Shown: positions 8,940 to 18,213, counted from the stretch's first letter. The stretch is DNA of 64,000 bases from Curtobacterium sp. GC_Cur_3 (GCF_026544205.1 NZ_JALNUI010000006.1:85307-149306), one strand, 5' to 3'. Notes: generated from the sequence alone by a model not told the origin. A program made the numbers and translations.

Positions 8940-10265
8940 GTGAGCGCGTCATCGACGACCCTCCACCCGCCCACCGAACCGCTCCCGATCCAGGCAACGC
9001 GCCCGCCGTGGCGGCACACCCTGATCGCCCTGTCCGTCCCGAACTTCCGCCTGTTCACCGCGACGAACCTGGTCGCGATGACCGCCGGCTGGATGCAGCG
9101 CATCGCGCAGGACTGGCTCGTCCTCCAGCTCACCGGCTCCGTGGCGCAGGTCGGCATCACCGTCGCGTGCCAGTTCGCGCCGATGCTGCTGTTCGGGCTC
9201 TTCGGCGGCGTCCTCGTCGACCGGTTCTCCAAGCGGGCGCTGATGATGATCACGCAGGGTGCCTTCGCGCTGCTCTCCGCACTGCTCGCCGTCCTGACCC
9301 TGACCGGGGTGGTGCAGGCGTGGCACATCTGGGTCATCGCCTTCGTGGTAGGCATGGTCACCGTGATCGACAACCCGGCACGCCAGGTGTTCGTCACCGA
9401 GATCGTCGGGCACAAGCACCTGCGGAACGCCATCAGCGTGAACTCGTCGGTGTTCCAGCTCGGCGGGATGATCGGCCCGGCCCTGTCCGGCGCGCTGCTC
9501 GTGGCCGTCGGTGCGGGATGGTCGTTCGGCGTCAACGCCGTCGCCTGCGTGGCCGTGGTCGTGACGCTCGGGTTCCTCCGCGTGTCCGAGCTGCACCGCA
9601 CCCCGGCAGCGCCCCGCGGCAAGGGACAGCTCCGCGAGGGGCTCCGCTACGCCGTCAGCAAGCCCACGATCATCGTGCCCGTGATCCTGGTGGCGTTCTT
9701 CTCGGTCTTCGCGCTGACGATGCCCGTGCTGCTGTCGGCCTTCGCGTCACAGGTGTACGACGTCGGCGCCGGAGGCTACGGCCTGTTCAACTCCGCCGTC
9801 GCGGTCGGTGCCCTGGTCGGGGCCCTGCTGTCGACCCGGCGCGCGGTGGTCCGGCTGCGCACGATCGTCGGCGGGGTGTTCTGGACGGGGATCCTGCTCG
9901 TGGTGTCCGGCTCGATCCCCGTGATCGCCCCGTTCACCGTGATGCTCGTCGCCGTGGGGATGTCGCAGCTGCTGTTCCAGACCGCGTCGAACTCCATGGT
10001 GCAGCTGTCCTCGAACACGGCGATCCGCGGCCGGGTGATGTCGCTCTACATCCTCGTGCTGCTCGGCGGCCAGGCCATCGGCGGGCCGCTCATGGGCCAG
10101 GTGGTCGACCACTTCGGCGCCCACGTGGGGATGATGGTCGCCGGCGGGGTGCCCGCGGCGGCCGCCGCCGTCATCGGCGTGGTGCTCGCCCGGCGGGGCG
10201 GCTTCCACCTGGCGGTCCGGATGCGGCACCACATGCCGCTCCCCGCGATCGTCGGTCACCGCTGA
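8940..10265 (+). CDS. MFS transporter, DHA3/EntS-like
   Basis: A 441-residue major facilitator with about 12 hydrophobic segments. It has the A-motif-like loop FGGVLVDRFSKRALMM after helix 2 and DNPARQVFVTEIVG, a hallmark of the DHA3 group (EntS, macrolide and putative secretion effectors). It probably exports a small molecule; the substrate is unknown. The GTG start at 8940 follows GGAG by about nine bases. Divergent from the LysR gene, which is its likely regulator. Confidence 0.88.
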   Translation: MSASSTTLHPPTEPLPIQATRPPWRHTLIALSVPNFRLFTATNLVAMTAGWMQRIAQDWLVLQLTGSVAQVGITVACQFAPMLLFGLFGGVLVDRFSKRALMMITQGAFALLSALLAVLTLTGVVQAWHIWVIAFVVGMVTVIDNPARQVFVTEIVGHKHLRNAISVNSSVFQLGGMIGPALSGALLVAVGAGWSFGVNAVACVAVVVTLGFLRVSELHRTPAAPRGKGQLREGLRYAVSKPTIIVPVILVAFFSVFALTMPVLLSAFASQVYDVGAGGYGLFNSAVAVGALVGALLSTRRAVVRLRTIVGGVFWTGILLVVSGSIPVIAPFTVMLVAVGMSQLLFQTASNSMVQLSSNTAIRGRVMSLYILVLLGGQAIGGPLMGQVVDHFGAHVGMMVAGGVPAAAAAVIGVVLARRGGFHLAVRMRHHMPLPAIVGHR

Positions 10266-10270
10266 CGCGG

Positions 10271-10314
10271 CGGACGGGAGGCTCGTGGCGGGCCCGCCCC
10301 GAGCCTCCCGTCCG
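10271..10314. terminator. terminator hairpin built from the CGAGCCTCC motif
   Basis: A perfect 15-bp stem, CGGACGGGAGGCTCG and its complement, with a 14-base loop just after the MFS gene. Each arm is a copy of the interspersed CGAGCCTCCCGTCCG motif seen elsewhere in the window. Confidence 0.75.
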
Positions 10315-10352
10315 GTGGGCGGTGCGGTGCGGCTCCGCTGCCGCCGCACCGT

Positions 10353-10398
10353 GCAACGGACACCGCACCGCGCTGGTGCGTGGTGCGGTGTCCGTTGC
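10353..10398. terminator. second terminator hairpin
   Basis: A perfect 17-bp stem (GCAACGGACACCGCACC and its complement) with a 12-base loop, next to the end of the leftward gene at 10424. Each of the two convergent genes thus has its own hairpin. Confidence 0.75.
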
Positions 10399-10423
10399 GG
10401 AGTTCTGTGCGGGGGCGGGTGGG

Positions 10424-11071
10424 TCAGTAGGCGACGGCGAAGCGCGCCTGGTGGTGCGCCGGCGTCTCGATCTCGTCGACGAACGCGATGGCGAAGTCGG
10501 CGCCGGAGACCTCCGAGTTGCCCTCGGCGTCCGTGAGCAGCAGGTCGTCGCTCGTGCGGTAGGTGCCGAGGCGCTCGCCCGGGTTGAAGCTGCCGAAGGC
10601 GGCGGCGGGGCTGACGTAGAACCAGTCGACGTCGGTGTCCGACGCGCGGAGGGCGTCGAGGACCTGGCCGTGGCTCTTGGCCTCGCCCTTGAAGGCGTCC
10701 GGGAACTCGGGGGTGTCGTAGAGGGCCGGGCCGCCGTCGGCGACGAGCAGCGAGCCCGCTCCGCCGACGATGCCGAGCCGTGCGCCGGCAGCCGAGGCGG
10801 CGTCGACGAAGTGCTGGAAGCGGTCCTTGAGCTCGCTGCCGTCCGACTGGACCGCGTGGAGTGCCACGACGACGACGTCGGCGCCCTTGGTGACCTCGGC
10901 CACGAAGTCGGCGTCGAACGCGTCACCCTGCGCGAGGGTGAGGCCGTCGGCGGGGTCGAGCTTGGAGGTGTCGCGCGCGACGGCGACGACCTGGTGGCCG
11001 CGGGAGAGGGCCTCGTGGGTGATGGCGGAGCCGGCGTAGCCGGTGCCTCCGAAGACGACGATCGTGGACAT
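10424..11071 (-). CDS. NAD(P)-binding SDR-like epimerase/reductase
   Basis: A 215-residue atypical short-chain dehydrogenase (NmrA/YwnB-like NAD(P)H-binding fold). The dinucleotide site is IVVFGGTGYAGSAITHEAL, followed by VAVARDTSKL and the YVSPAAAFGSFNPGERLGTYR segment typical of the group. AGGAG precedes the ATG by five bases. It is divergent from an HxlR regulator with a shared palindromic operator, a common pairing for redox or electrophile responses; that role is inferred. Confidence 0.86.
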   Translation of the reverse strand: MSTIVVFGGTGYAGSAITHEALSRGHQVVAVARDTSKLDPADGLTLAQGDAFDADFVAEVTKGADVVVVALHAVQSDGSELKDRFQHFVDAASAAGARLGIVGGAGSLLVADGGPALYDTPEFPDAFKGEAKSHGQVLDALRASDTDVDWFYVSPAAAFGSFNPGERLGTYRTSDDLLLTDAEGNSEVSGADFAIAFVDEIETPAHHQARFAVAY

Positions 11072-11123
11072 GCGTGCTCCTGGTTCGGTTGGTGCGGACG
11101 TGCTCGCCCCACTGTATGCGCGA

Positions 11124-11138
11124 TACTCTCTTTGAGTA
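11124..11138. promoter_or_regulatory. candidate HxlR operator
   Basis: TACTC, five bases, then GAGTA lies in the intergenic region between the divergent NAD(P)-binding gene and the HxlR gene. Short palindromes of the TACT...AGTA kind are typical HxlR-family sites. It overlaps the probable -10 region (TATGCGCGATACT). Confidence 0.5.
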
Positions 11139-11172
11139 AGTAGGCACCTCGCGGTGCGTGACGGAGGTCGAC

Positions 11173-11538
11173 GTGCGTGTTCTGGAGTACAGCCCCTACG
11201 CGGCGGACTGCCCCTCGCGGCAGCTGCTCGACCGGATCGGCGACCGGTGGAGCGTGCTGGTGATCGGCACGCTCGCCGACGGGCCGGTGCGGTACTCGGC
11301 GATCGCCGCGCGGGTGCAGGGCGTGTCGCAGAAGATGCTGACGCAGACGCTCCGGGCACTCGAGCGCGACGGCCTCGTGACGCGGACCGTCTTCCCCGAG
11401 GTCCCGCCGCGCGTCGAGTACGAGCTCACCGACGCTGGACGGTCGCTCCGCACGGTGCTGCAGCCCCTGGAGGACTGGGCGACGTCGCACATGGCCGCGG
11501 TGGCCGTGGCGCGTGAGGAGTACGACATGGCGCGGTGA
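11173..11538 (+). CDS. HxlR-family transcriptional regulator
   Basis: A 121-residue winged-helix regulator. The family marks are an N-terminal cysteine (PYAADCPSRQLLDRIGDRWSVLVIG), the recognition helix GVSQKMLTQTLRALERDGLV and the wing VPPRVEYELTDAG. The GTG at 11173 is chosen because GGAGG stands five bases upstream; a GTG 15 bp earlier lacks one. Cys residues in this position act as redox or electrophile sensors in some relatives, which would fit the reductase genes on both sides. Confidence 0.88.
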   Translation: MRVLEYSPYAADCPSRQLLDRIGDRWSVLVIGTLADGPVRYSAIAARVQGVSQKMLTQTLRALERDGLVTRTVFPEVPPRVEYELTDAGRSLRTVLQPLEDWATSHMAAVAVAREEYDMAR

Positions 11539-11644
11539 GCGGGGCGGGCGTGCCGCCTGGGCGGGCGCGGGCGGGCGGGCCGCCGTGCCCGGTGGCGCCA
11601 CCGTTCCCGGTGTCCTCCACGGGCGGACGTGGTTGCGTGGAGAC

Positions 11645-12673
11645 ATGCAATCGATCGTCTACTCCCAGCCCGGTGACTCGTCCGTCCTCTCCCTCGTCGA
11701 CCGGGACGTGCAGGAGCCCGGCCCCGGTGAGGTCCGCGTGCGCGTCGTCGTGTCCGGCGTCAACCCGACGGACTGGAAGGCCCGCGCCGGCGGCACCTAC
11801 GGCGACGGCCTGCCGTTCCCGGAGATCACGCCGAACCAGGACGGCGCCGGTGTCGTCGACGCGGTCGGCCCCGGGGTCGACGACCTCACCGTGGGTGACC
11901 ACGTCTGGCTGTACATGGCCGCGGCGTCCCGGCCGACCGGCACGGCGCAGGAGTCCACCGTCGTGCCGGCGTCCCGCGCCGTCCGCCTGCCCGACGGGGC
12001 CTCGTTCGACGTGGGCGCCTCGCTCGGCGTCCCCGCCATCACGGCCCACCGCGCGCTGACCACGCACGAGCAGGGGCCGACCCGCCTGGGCCCCGGTGCG
12101 CTCGAGGGCAGGACCGTCCTGGTCGCCGGCGGTGCCGGAGCCGTCGGGCACGCCGCGATCCAGCTCGCACGGTGGGCCGGCGCGACCGTCATCTCCACGA
12201 TCAGCTCGGACGAGAAGGCCGCGCTGGCCTCGGCCGCCGGGGCACACCACACCGTGAACTACCGCTCGGACGACGCTGCCGGACAGATCCGCGCGATCGC
12301 GCCCGACGGTGTCGACATCGTCGTCGAGGTGTCCATCCCGCAGAACGCCGCTCTGGTTGCCGACGTCCTGGCGAACCACGGCGTCGTGTCGATCTACGCG
12401 AACAACGGTGGGGACGAGGCGCCGCTGCCGATCCGTCCGAACATGAGCATCAACGCGCGGTACCAGTTCCTGCTGCTCTACACGATCGGCGACGAGGCGC
12501 TCTCCGCGGCCGCCGAGGACATCACCGCGGCGCTGCGCGACGGGGGCCTCCCCGTGGGCGAGGACGCCGGACTGCCGCTGACGCGGTTCGCACTCGAGGA
12601 CACCGCGGCGGCGCACGACGCCGTCGAGCAGGACACGGTCGGCAAGGTGCTCATCGACGTGCAGCCCGAGTAG
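11645..12673 (+). CDS. zinc-independent MDR-family NADPH:quinone reductase
   Basis: A 342-residue medium-chain reductase of the quinone oxidoreductase (QOR) type. It has NQDGAGVVDAVGPGV in the catalytic domain and VLVAGGAGAVGHAAIQLARWAG as the NADPH-binding loop, and lacks the structural zinc Cys cluster. It follows the HxlR gene on the same strand by about 100 bp and may belong to that regulon. Predicted to reduce quinones or reactive carbonyls in the cytoplasm. Confidence 0.88.
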   Translation: MQSIVYSQPGDSSVLSLVDRDVQEPGPGEVRVRVVVSGVNPTDWKARAGGTYGDGLPFPEITPNQDGAGVVDAVGPGVDDLTVGDHVWLYMAAASRPTGTAQESTVVPASRAVRLPDGASFDVGASLGVPAITAHRALTTHEQGPTRLGPGALEGRTVLVAGGAGAVGHAAIQLARWAGATVISTISSDEKAALASAAGAHHTVNYRSDDAAGQIRAIAPDGVDIVVEVSIPQNAALVADVLANHGVVSIYANNGGDEAPLPIRPNMSINARYQFLLLYTIGDEALSAAAEDITAALRDGGLPVGEDAGLPLTRFALEDTAAAHDAVEQDTVGKVLIDVQPE

Positions 12674-12681
12674 CGGACGGG

Positions 12682-12858
12682 TCACCCCCGGCGCGGACGA
12701 CCCGTCAGCCGGGCGCGGGCCGCACGGAGCGCCCGCTCGAGGTTGGCCGCGACCACCCGGGGGTCGTCGTAGTCCGCGTCGGTGGCGTCGACGCGCCGGT
12801 CGTTCGCACGGACCGGGGCACGGCCGAACGACAGCGGGGTCGGGTGCACGCTCGTCAT
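12682..12858 (-). CDS. small hypothetical protein
   Basis: A 58-residue basic protein (MTSVHPTPLSFGRAPVRA..., ending ARARLTGRPRRG) with a short acidic patch DATDADYDDPRVV and a helix. I do not recognise the family. The ATG at 12858 has TACCCT exactly six bases upstream, the same leaderless arrangement as many genes here, which supports it as a real gene. Confidence 0.55.
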   Translation of the reverse strand: MTSVHPTPLSFGRAPVRANDRRVDATDADYDDPRVVAANLERALRAARARLTGRPRRG

Positions 12859-12934
12859 GCCGTCAGGGTACGACCGCCGACCGACAGTCGTCACGGCGAC
12901 CGGCGGCGACGCGCCGGACGTCCCCCGGGCCTCC

Positions 12935-13738
12935 TCAGCGGTGCTGGTGCCGCACGGGGAACGCGAGCGTGCAGGCGACACCGACGTACTGCGCCACGAC
13001 GCCCACGTTCCGCACGTCGAGGTCGGTGAAGGCGTCCGGCGTCGGGCAGTCCACCGTCAGCATGCCGAACGAGTAGCCCTCACCCCGGACGACGACGGCC
13101 ACGTACGAGCGGTACCGCGGGTCGAAGTCCGGCTCGTCGTCCACCGCGTCGACGTCGGACTCCCGGTCCCCCACGACCCGCGGCGGCCCGCCCTGCAGCA
13201 CCCAGTCGAGGTTGCGGTCCCCGTACGGCGTCCCCGCGCGGAACACCCCGGCCGTGTCCCCGGCTCCGCCGTGCCCGATCGGCTCGAGGGCGTCAAGCGA
13301 CGGCGCGAGCAGGTACACGTTCGCGCGCACGTCCGGGACGTGCGGGAGCAGGTAGAACGCCAGGGCGGCTGCCGCCCGGTCGGCGAACGCCCCGAGCTCG
13401 GACCGCCGCGTGGCGTGGTCGTGTGCGGCGAAGCGGGTGAGCCGCGTGGCGATCTGGCCGAAGCCGTACTGCACCGCGACCTCGTACGCGGCGAGCGCCG
13501 TCGCGCCGGCGTCCTCCGCACGACGACGGGCATCGGCGGTCCGACGGGCCCGGAGTGCCTGCCACACGACGACCCCGACGAACACGGCGAGCGCCACGAT
13601 GACGAGCACCGCCTTGCTCACCGGGACCCCGACGAGGTTCGGCACCTGGAACACCGCGGACGGCAGGGCGGCGGCGACGACGGGCAGCACGACGTCTCCG
13701 TACCGACGGCTGCTCGTTCGTTCGTTCCCCTGACCCAC
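12935..13738 (-). CDS. membrane-anchored GAF-like domain protein
   Basis: A 267-residue protein. Two N-terminal hydrophobic segments (around VVLPVVAAALPSAVFQVPNLV and VLVIVALAVFVGVVVWQAL) are followed by a helical linker and a C-terminal domain resembling a GAF sensor (ANVYLLAPSLDALE ... SYVAVVVRGEGYSFGMLTVDC ... DVRNVGVVAQYVGVACTLAF). No output domain is present. The GTG start at 13738 has TACCGT six bases before it. A sensory role at the membrane is inferred. Confidence 0.72.
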   Translation of the reverse strand: MGQGNERTSSRRYGDVVLPVVAAALPSAVFQVPNLVGVPVSKAVLVIVALAVFVGVVVWQALRARRTADARRRAEDAGATALAAYEVAVQYGFGQIATRLTRFAAHDHATRRSELGAFADRAAAALAFYLLPHVPDVRANVYLLAPSLDALEPIGHGGAGDTAGVFRAGTPYGDRNLDWVLQGGPPRVVGDRESDVDAVDDEPDFDPRYRSYVAVVVRGEGYSFGMLTVDCPTPDAFTDLDVRNVGVVAQYVGVACTLAFPVRHQHR

Positions 13739-13845
13739 GCCACGACGGTACGGCCGACCACCGACCCCGCGGCCCGTGCGCACCGCTGTCCGTTCGCTCC
13801 GCTGTCCGCGCACCGCGCAGGCCGTGGAGTTGGTAAGCATGGTGC

Positions 13846-14718
13846 ATGAGCCAACTCGCACCGCCCACCGCTGGATCCCGAGCGCTCGTCCTCGGCGGTG
13901 GTGGGGTCGCCGGCATCGCGTGGGAGCTCGGTGTCCTCGCGACGCTCGAGGACGCAGGTGTCGACCTCGGTGCGGCGGACCTGGTCGTGGGCACCAGCGC
14001 CGGCAGCGTCGTCGGCACGTTCGTCCGGCACGGGGGCGTGCAGGCCGCGTTCGCGCAGCAGATCTCCCCGCTCCCGACGACCTACGAGGAGCCCGGCGTG
14101 ATCGACGTCGAGGCGATGCAGCGTGCGTTCGAGCAGGCCCTCGCCGGGATGACCTCGGAGCAGGACGGTCGCGCACGGCTCGGGCAGGCAGCGCTCCGCG
14201 TCACGACCGGGCAGACCGACGACCAGCGCGTCGCGACGTTCGGCGAGACCCTGCCGTCCTCCGAGTGGCCCGAGCGTCCCCTCGCGGTCACCACGGTCGA
14301 CGCCACCGACGGCACCTTCCGCGTGCTGACCGCCGCGGACGGCATCCCGCTCCCCCGGGCGGTCGCGTCGAGCTGCTCCGTCCCACTCGTGTGGTCGCCG
14401 GTGATGCTCGACGGCCGTCCGTACATCGACGGCGGCGTCCGGTCCGGCACGAACGCCGACGTCGCCGCGGGGCACGAGCGCGTGCTCGTCATCGCCTGCG
14501 GTCCCGAGGCGCCGTCCCCGCTCGGCCCGTGGCTCGACGAGGCCGTCGAGACCCTGCGTGCCGCCGGGTCGAGCGTGGAGGTCGTGGTCGCCGACAGCGC
14601 GTCGCAGCAGGCATTCGGGACGAATTCGCTGTCCCTGTCGACCCAGCGGCCCGCCGCGGAGGTCGGCCGGGCCCAGGCGGAGGGCATCGCGCAGCGGATC
14701 GCGGAGTTCTGGGCCTGA
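13846..14718 (+). CDS. patatin-like phospholipase
   Basis: A 290-residue patatin-family acyl hydrolase. The oxyanion loop is VLGGGGVAGIAWELG, the nucleophile elbow is VGTSAGSVVG (GxSxG, Ser about residue 53) and the catalytic Asp lies in YIDGGVRSG near residue 206. It probably hydrolyses phospholipid or other acyl esters. The stop codon begins a 16-bp tandem repeat. Confidence 0.88.
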   Translation: MSQLAPPTAGSRALVLGGGGVAGIAWELGVLATLEDAGVDLGAADLVVGTSAGSVVGTFVRHGGVQAAFAQQISPLPTTYEEPGVIDVEAMQRAFEQALAGMTSEQDGRARLGQAALRVTTGQTDDQRVATFGETLPSSEWPERPLAVTTVDATDGTFRVLTAADGIPLPRAVASSCSVPLVWSPVMLDGRPYIDGGVRSGTNADVAAGHERVLVIACGPEAPSPLGPWLDEAVETLRAAGSSVEVVVADSASQQAFGTNSLSLSTQRPAAEVGRAQAEGIAQRIAEFWA

Positions 14719-14779
14719 CCGAGTCGCGGTCTGACCGAGTCGTGGTGTGATCGAGCCGTGGTCTGACCGAGTTGTCCAC
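14716..14779. repeat. 16-bp tandem repeat, about four units
   Basis: Units TGACCGAGTCGCGGTC, TGACCGAGTCGTGGTG, TGATCGAGCCGTGGTC and a partial TGACCGAGTTGTCC follow each other. The first T-G-A is the stop codon of the patatin gene, and every unit begins with TGA. This fills the spacer before the S9 peptidase gene. Confidence 0.75.
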
Positions 14780-14831
14780 AGTCTCGTCACCAGCCGGACG
14801 GAGCGTCGGCGCACGCGGCTAGCGTGGTGGC

Positions 14832-16940
14832 ATGACGACGGCGTTCTCTGACCTCGACCAGTACCTCGCACTCCCACGGGTGGACGGCATCGCCCTGAGC
14901 CCGGACGGCACCCGTGTCGCGCTCACCGTGAGCACGCTCGACGCGGACGGCACCGGCTACCGCCGTGCGGTCTGGTCCGTGCCGTCGACCGGCGACGGGG
15001 TGCCCGTCCGCCTCACCCGGAGCGCGAAGGGCGAGTCCGGCACCGCCTTCACCCGGAACGGTGACCTGCTGTTCGTGTCGGGGCGCCCGGACGCCGACGG
15101 CGGCGCCGACGACACCGCGCAGCTCTGGCTGTTGCCGGCTGCCGGGGGCGAGGCACGTCCGGTGACCCGTCTTCCCGGAGGCACGGGTGGCGTCCTCGCG
15201 ACGGCCAGCGCCTCGGACATGGTCGCCGTCACCGCCGACCTCCTGCCGACCGCAGCTGCCGGGGAGCGTGTCGGTGTCGTCACGCGGGACGCAGCGCTCC
15301 GGAAGCGCCGCGACGACACGAAGGTCCGAGCGATCCTGCACGAGTCCTACCCGGTGCGGTACTGGGACCACGACCTCGGCCCGGACCAGACCCACGTGCT
15401 CGGCATCGACCTCGCCGACCTGACCGAACCGACCGCGGTCGAACCGGCCACGGGCGTCTCGACCGCGGCGAGCGAGTCGGCCGGGTCCGACGAGCACGCC
15501 CCCGCGCCGTACCCCGCGCACCTGCCGACGCCGGTGGACGTCACGCCAGAGCCTGGTCGCTCGCTCGACCATGTCTCCGGCGCCCTCACCCCGGACGGCT
15601 CCACGCTCGTCGCCGCGGTCGCTGCGCCCGAGGCCCGGGGCGGTCGCTCCGTGCTCGTCACGATCGACGTCGACACCGCGGAACGCACCGTGCTCTTCGA
15701 CGACCCCGACGTCGACCACGAATCCCCCACGCTGTCGCACGACGGCACCACGATCGCCTGGGTGCGCACGGTCCGGTCGACGCCGGCCGGTGCCAACCCG
15801 CAAGAGGTCTGGGTGGCGTCCGTCGACGGCTCGGGTGCCCACCGCATCGCGACCGAGTGGGACCGGTGGCCGAGCGAGCTCGTCTTCGAACACGGGGACG
15901 GCGCCCTCCTCGCGACGGCCGACCAGGACGGCCGTGCCCCGGTCTTCCGGCTCCCCCTCGACGGCGCACCCGTCGAGCAGCTCACGCACGACGACTGGGC
16001 GTACTCGGGTCTCCGCGTGGCGGAGTCGACCGGCGTGGTCGTCGCGCTCCGAGCCTCCTGGGCGGCGCCGCTGCACCCCGTCCGGATCGACGCGGACGGC
16101 ACGGTGACCCCGCTGGCGACGCCGGCCGCCTTGCCTGCCGTCCCCGGTCGGATGGAGGAGGTCGAGACGACCGCCGCCGACGGTGCCCGCGTGCGCGGGT
16201 GGCTCGTCCTGCCGGAGGGCGACGGTCCGCACCCGCTGCTGCTCTGGATCCACGGCGGTCCGCTGAACTCCTGGAACCAGTGGTCGTGGCGGTGGAACCC
16301 GATGCTCGCCGCGGCGCGCGGGTACGCCGTGCTGCTGCCCGACCCGGCGCTGTCGACCGGGTACGGCCTCGACTTCGTCAACCGCGGCTGGAACGCCTGG
16401 GGACAGGCGCCCTACACCGACCTGATGGCGATCACGGACACCGTGGTCGCCCGGTCCGACATCGACGAGACACGCACGGCGGCGCTCGGCGGGTCCTTCG
16501 GCGGGTACATGGCGAACTGGGTCGCCGGGCACACGGATCGCTTCCGGGCGATCGTGACGCACGCCAGCCTCTGGGCGCTCGACCAGTTCACGGGCACGAC
16601 CGACTCCTCCGACTACTGGCAGTCGATCTTCGACGCGGACGGCATCCACCAGAACGACCCGCACCGCTTCGTCGAGGACATCGTCACGCCGATGCTCGTC
16701 ATCCACGGGGACCAGGACTACCGGGTGCCGATCGGCGAGGGGCTCCGGCTCTGGTCAGAGCTCGCGGAACACCACGCCGGGCCGGACGGCACGATGGCGC
16801 ACCGGTTCCTCTACTTCCCCGACGAGAACCACTGGATCCTCAAGCCCCAGCACGCGTCCATCTGGTACCAGACGGTCTTCGCGTTCCTGGCGCAGCACGT
16901 GCTCGACGAGCCGTGGGAGCGGCCCGAACTGCTCGGGTGA
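14832..16940 (+). CDS. S9-family prolyl oligopeptidase (dipeptidyl/acylaminoacyl peptidase)
   Basis: A 702-residue serine peptidase with an N-terminal beta-propeller (residues about 10-430, repeated SPDGTRVA-like blades) and a C-terminal alpha/beta-hydrolase domain. The nucleophile is in LGGSFGGYMANW (about residue 555), the Asp in IHGDQDYRVP (about 628) and the His in PDENHWIL (about 666). There is no signal peptide, so it is probably cytoplasmic and degrades peptides. TAGCGT stands six bases before the ATG (14820-14825), suggesting a leaderless mRNA. Confidence 0.93.
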   Translation: MTTAFSDLDQYLALPRVDGIALSPDGTRVALTVSTLDADGTGYRRAVWSVPSTGDGVPVRLTRSAKGESGTAFTRNGDLLFVSGRPDADGGADDTAQLWLLPAAGGEARPVTRLPGGTGGVLATASASDMVAVTADLLPTAAAGERVGVVTRDAALRKRRDDTKVRAILHESYPVRYWDHDLGPDQTHVLGIDLADLTEPTAVEPATGVSTAASESAGSDEHAPAPYPAHLPTPVDVTPEPGRSLDHVSGALTPDGSTLVAAVAAPEARGGRSVLVTIDVDTAERTVLFDDPDVDHESPTLSHDGTTIAWVRTVRSTPAGANPQEVWVASVDGSGAHRIATEWDRWPSELVFEHGDGALLATADQDGRAPVFRLPLDGAPVEQLTHDDWAYSGLRVAESTGVVVALRASWAAPLHPVRIDADGTVTPLATPAALPAVPGRMEEVETTAADGARVRGWLVLPEGDGPHPLLLWIHGGPLNSWNQWSWRWNPMLAAARGYAVLLPDPALSTGYGLDFVNRGWNAWGQAPYTDLMAITDTVVARSDIDETRTAALGGSFGGYMANWVAGHTDRFRAIVTHASLWALDQFTGTTDSSDYWQSIFDADGIHQNDPHRFVEDIVTPMLVIHGDQDYRVPIGEGLRLWSELAEHHAGPDGTMAHRFLYFPDENHWILKPQHASIWYQTVFAFLAQHVLDEPWERPELLG

Positions 16941-16979
16941 CCAGGCTGCCGCGAGCACCGGCCGGTCGGACCGTGAGAC

Positions 16980-17016
16980 CCGCCCGGTCGGGCCGTTGGC
17001 CCGGCCGGTCGGGCGG
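16980..17016. terminator. GC-rich hairpin between convergent genes
   Basis: CCGCCCG and CGGGCGG flank a nested GGCC/GGCC stem between the S9 peptidase end and the acyl-CoA dehydrogenase end. It probably terminates both. Confidence 0.5.
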
Positions 17017-17019
17017 CGT

Positions 17020-18213
17020 TCAGACGAACGCGGCCTGACCGGTGATGGCGCGTCCGACGATCAGGGTGTTGACCTCGCGGGTGCCCTCGTAGGAGTAGAT
17101 GGCCTCGGCGTCGGCGAAGAACCGGGCGACGCCCTTGTCGAGCACGATGCCGTTGCCGCCCTGCACCTCGCGGCACCAGGCGACGGTCTCCCGCATCTTC
17201 GACGTGGCGAACGCCTTCGCCATCGCGGAGTGCTCGTCCGCGCCGACGCCGGCGTCCTGCATCGCCGAGGCCTGCGTGCACAGGGCGATCGACGCGGTGA
17301 TGTTCGCCAGGGACTTCACGAGCAGGTCCTGCACGAGCTGGTGCGCCGCGATGGGCTTGCCGAACTGGATCCGCTCGCGGGCGTAGGCCAGCGCGGCGTC
17401 GTACGCCCCGACCGCGATGCCGATGGCCTGCCAGGCGACCTCGGTCCGGGTCAGGCGGAGCACCTCGGCCGTCGTGCGGAACGACGTCGCCCGCTGCAGT
17501 CGGCGGGACTCGGGCACGCGCACGTCGGTCATCACGATGTCGGCGTTCTGCACCCCGCGCAGCGCGATCTTGTCCTCGATCTTCGTCGCGGTGAACCCGG
17601 GGGTGTCGGTGGTGACGAGGAAGCCCTTGACCTGGTCGTCGGCGACGTCCTTGGCCCAGATGACGACCACGTCGGCGAAGGTCGCGTTGCCGATCCACCG
17701 CTTCTCGCCGTCGAGGACCCAGCCGTCACCGTCACGTCGGGCGGTGGTGCGGAGCCCGCGGGCGGAGTCGCTGCCGGAGTACGGCTCGGTCAGGCCGAAC
17801 GCGCCGATGAGCTCACCGGTCGCCATGCGGGGCAGCCACTCGCGCTGCTGCTCGTCGCTGCCGGCGACCGCGATCGAGTTCATCGCCAGACCGGACTGCA
17901 CGCCGATGAACGTCGCGACGCTGGCGTCGATCCGTCCGAGCTCGAGCGCGGCCCACCCGCGGTACACAGCGGAGTTCTCGAACTCGCGCACCAGCGGGAT
18001 GCCGGGGCCGTACATGCCGAGCTCGGCGAGGGGCTTGATCACCTGCATCGGGAACTCGGCCCGGGCCCAGTACGCGTCGGCGATCGGGGCGACCTCGCGC
18101 TCCAGGTACTCCCGCAGACGCCCCAGCGACTCGCGCTCACGCTCCGTCAACTGCAGTGCGAACCCGTAGAAGTCCGACTCGAGCAGGGTGGGCAGGGACA
18201 CCGACGTTGACAT
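17020..18213 (-). CDS. acyl-CoA dehydrogenase, glutaryl-CoA dehydrogenase-like
   Basis: A 397-residue FAD enzyme. Marks include FGLTEPYSGSDSARGL, the RWIGNATFADVVVIWA segment, RIQFGKPIAAHQLVQDLL and the catalytic YEGTREVNTLIVGRAITG, where Glu (about residue 375) matches the base of glutaryl-CoA dehydrogenases. It oxidises an acyl-CoA in the cytoplasm; the chain type is uncertain. The gene is divergent (44 bp) from a TetR gene that is followed by a thioesterase, so the three probably form one acyl-CoA regulon. Confidence 0.9.
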   Translation of the reverse strand: MSTSVSLPTLLESDFYGFALQLTERERESLGRLREYLEREVAPIADAYWARAEFPMQVIKPLAELGMYGPGIPLVREFENSAVYRGWAALELGRIDASVATFIGVQSGLAMNSIAVAGSDEQQREWLPRMATGELIGAFGLTEPYSGSDSARGLRTTARRDGDGWVLDGEKRWIGNATFADVVVIWAKDVADDQVKGFLVTTDTPGFTATKIEDKIALRGVQNADIVMTDVRVPESRRLQRATSFRTTAEVLRLTRTEVAWQAIGIAVGAYDAALAYARERIQFGKPIAAHQLVQDLLVKSLANITASIALCTQASAMQDAGVGADEHSAMAKAFATSKMRETVAWCREVQGGNGIVLDKGVARFFADAEAIYSYEGTREVNTLIVGRAITGQAAFV

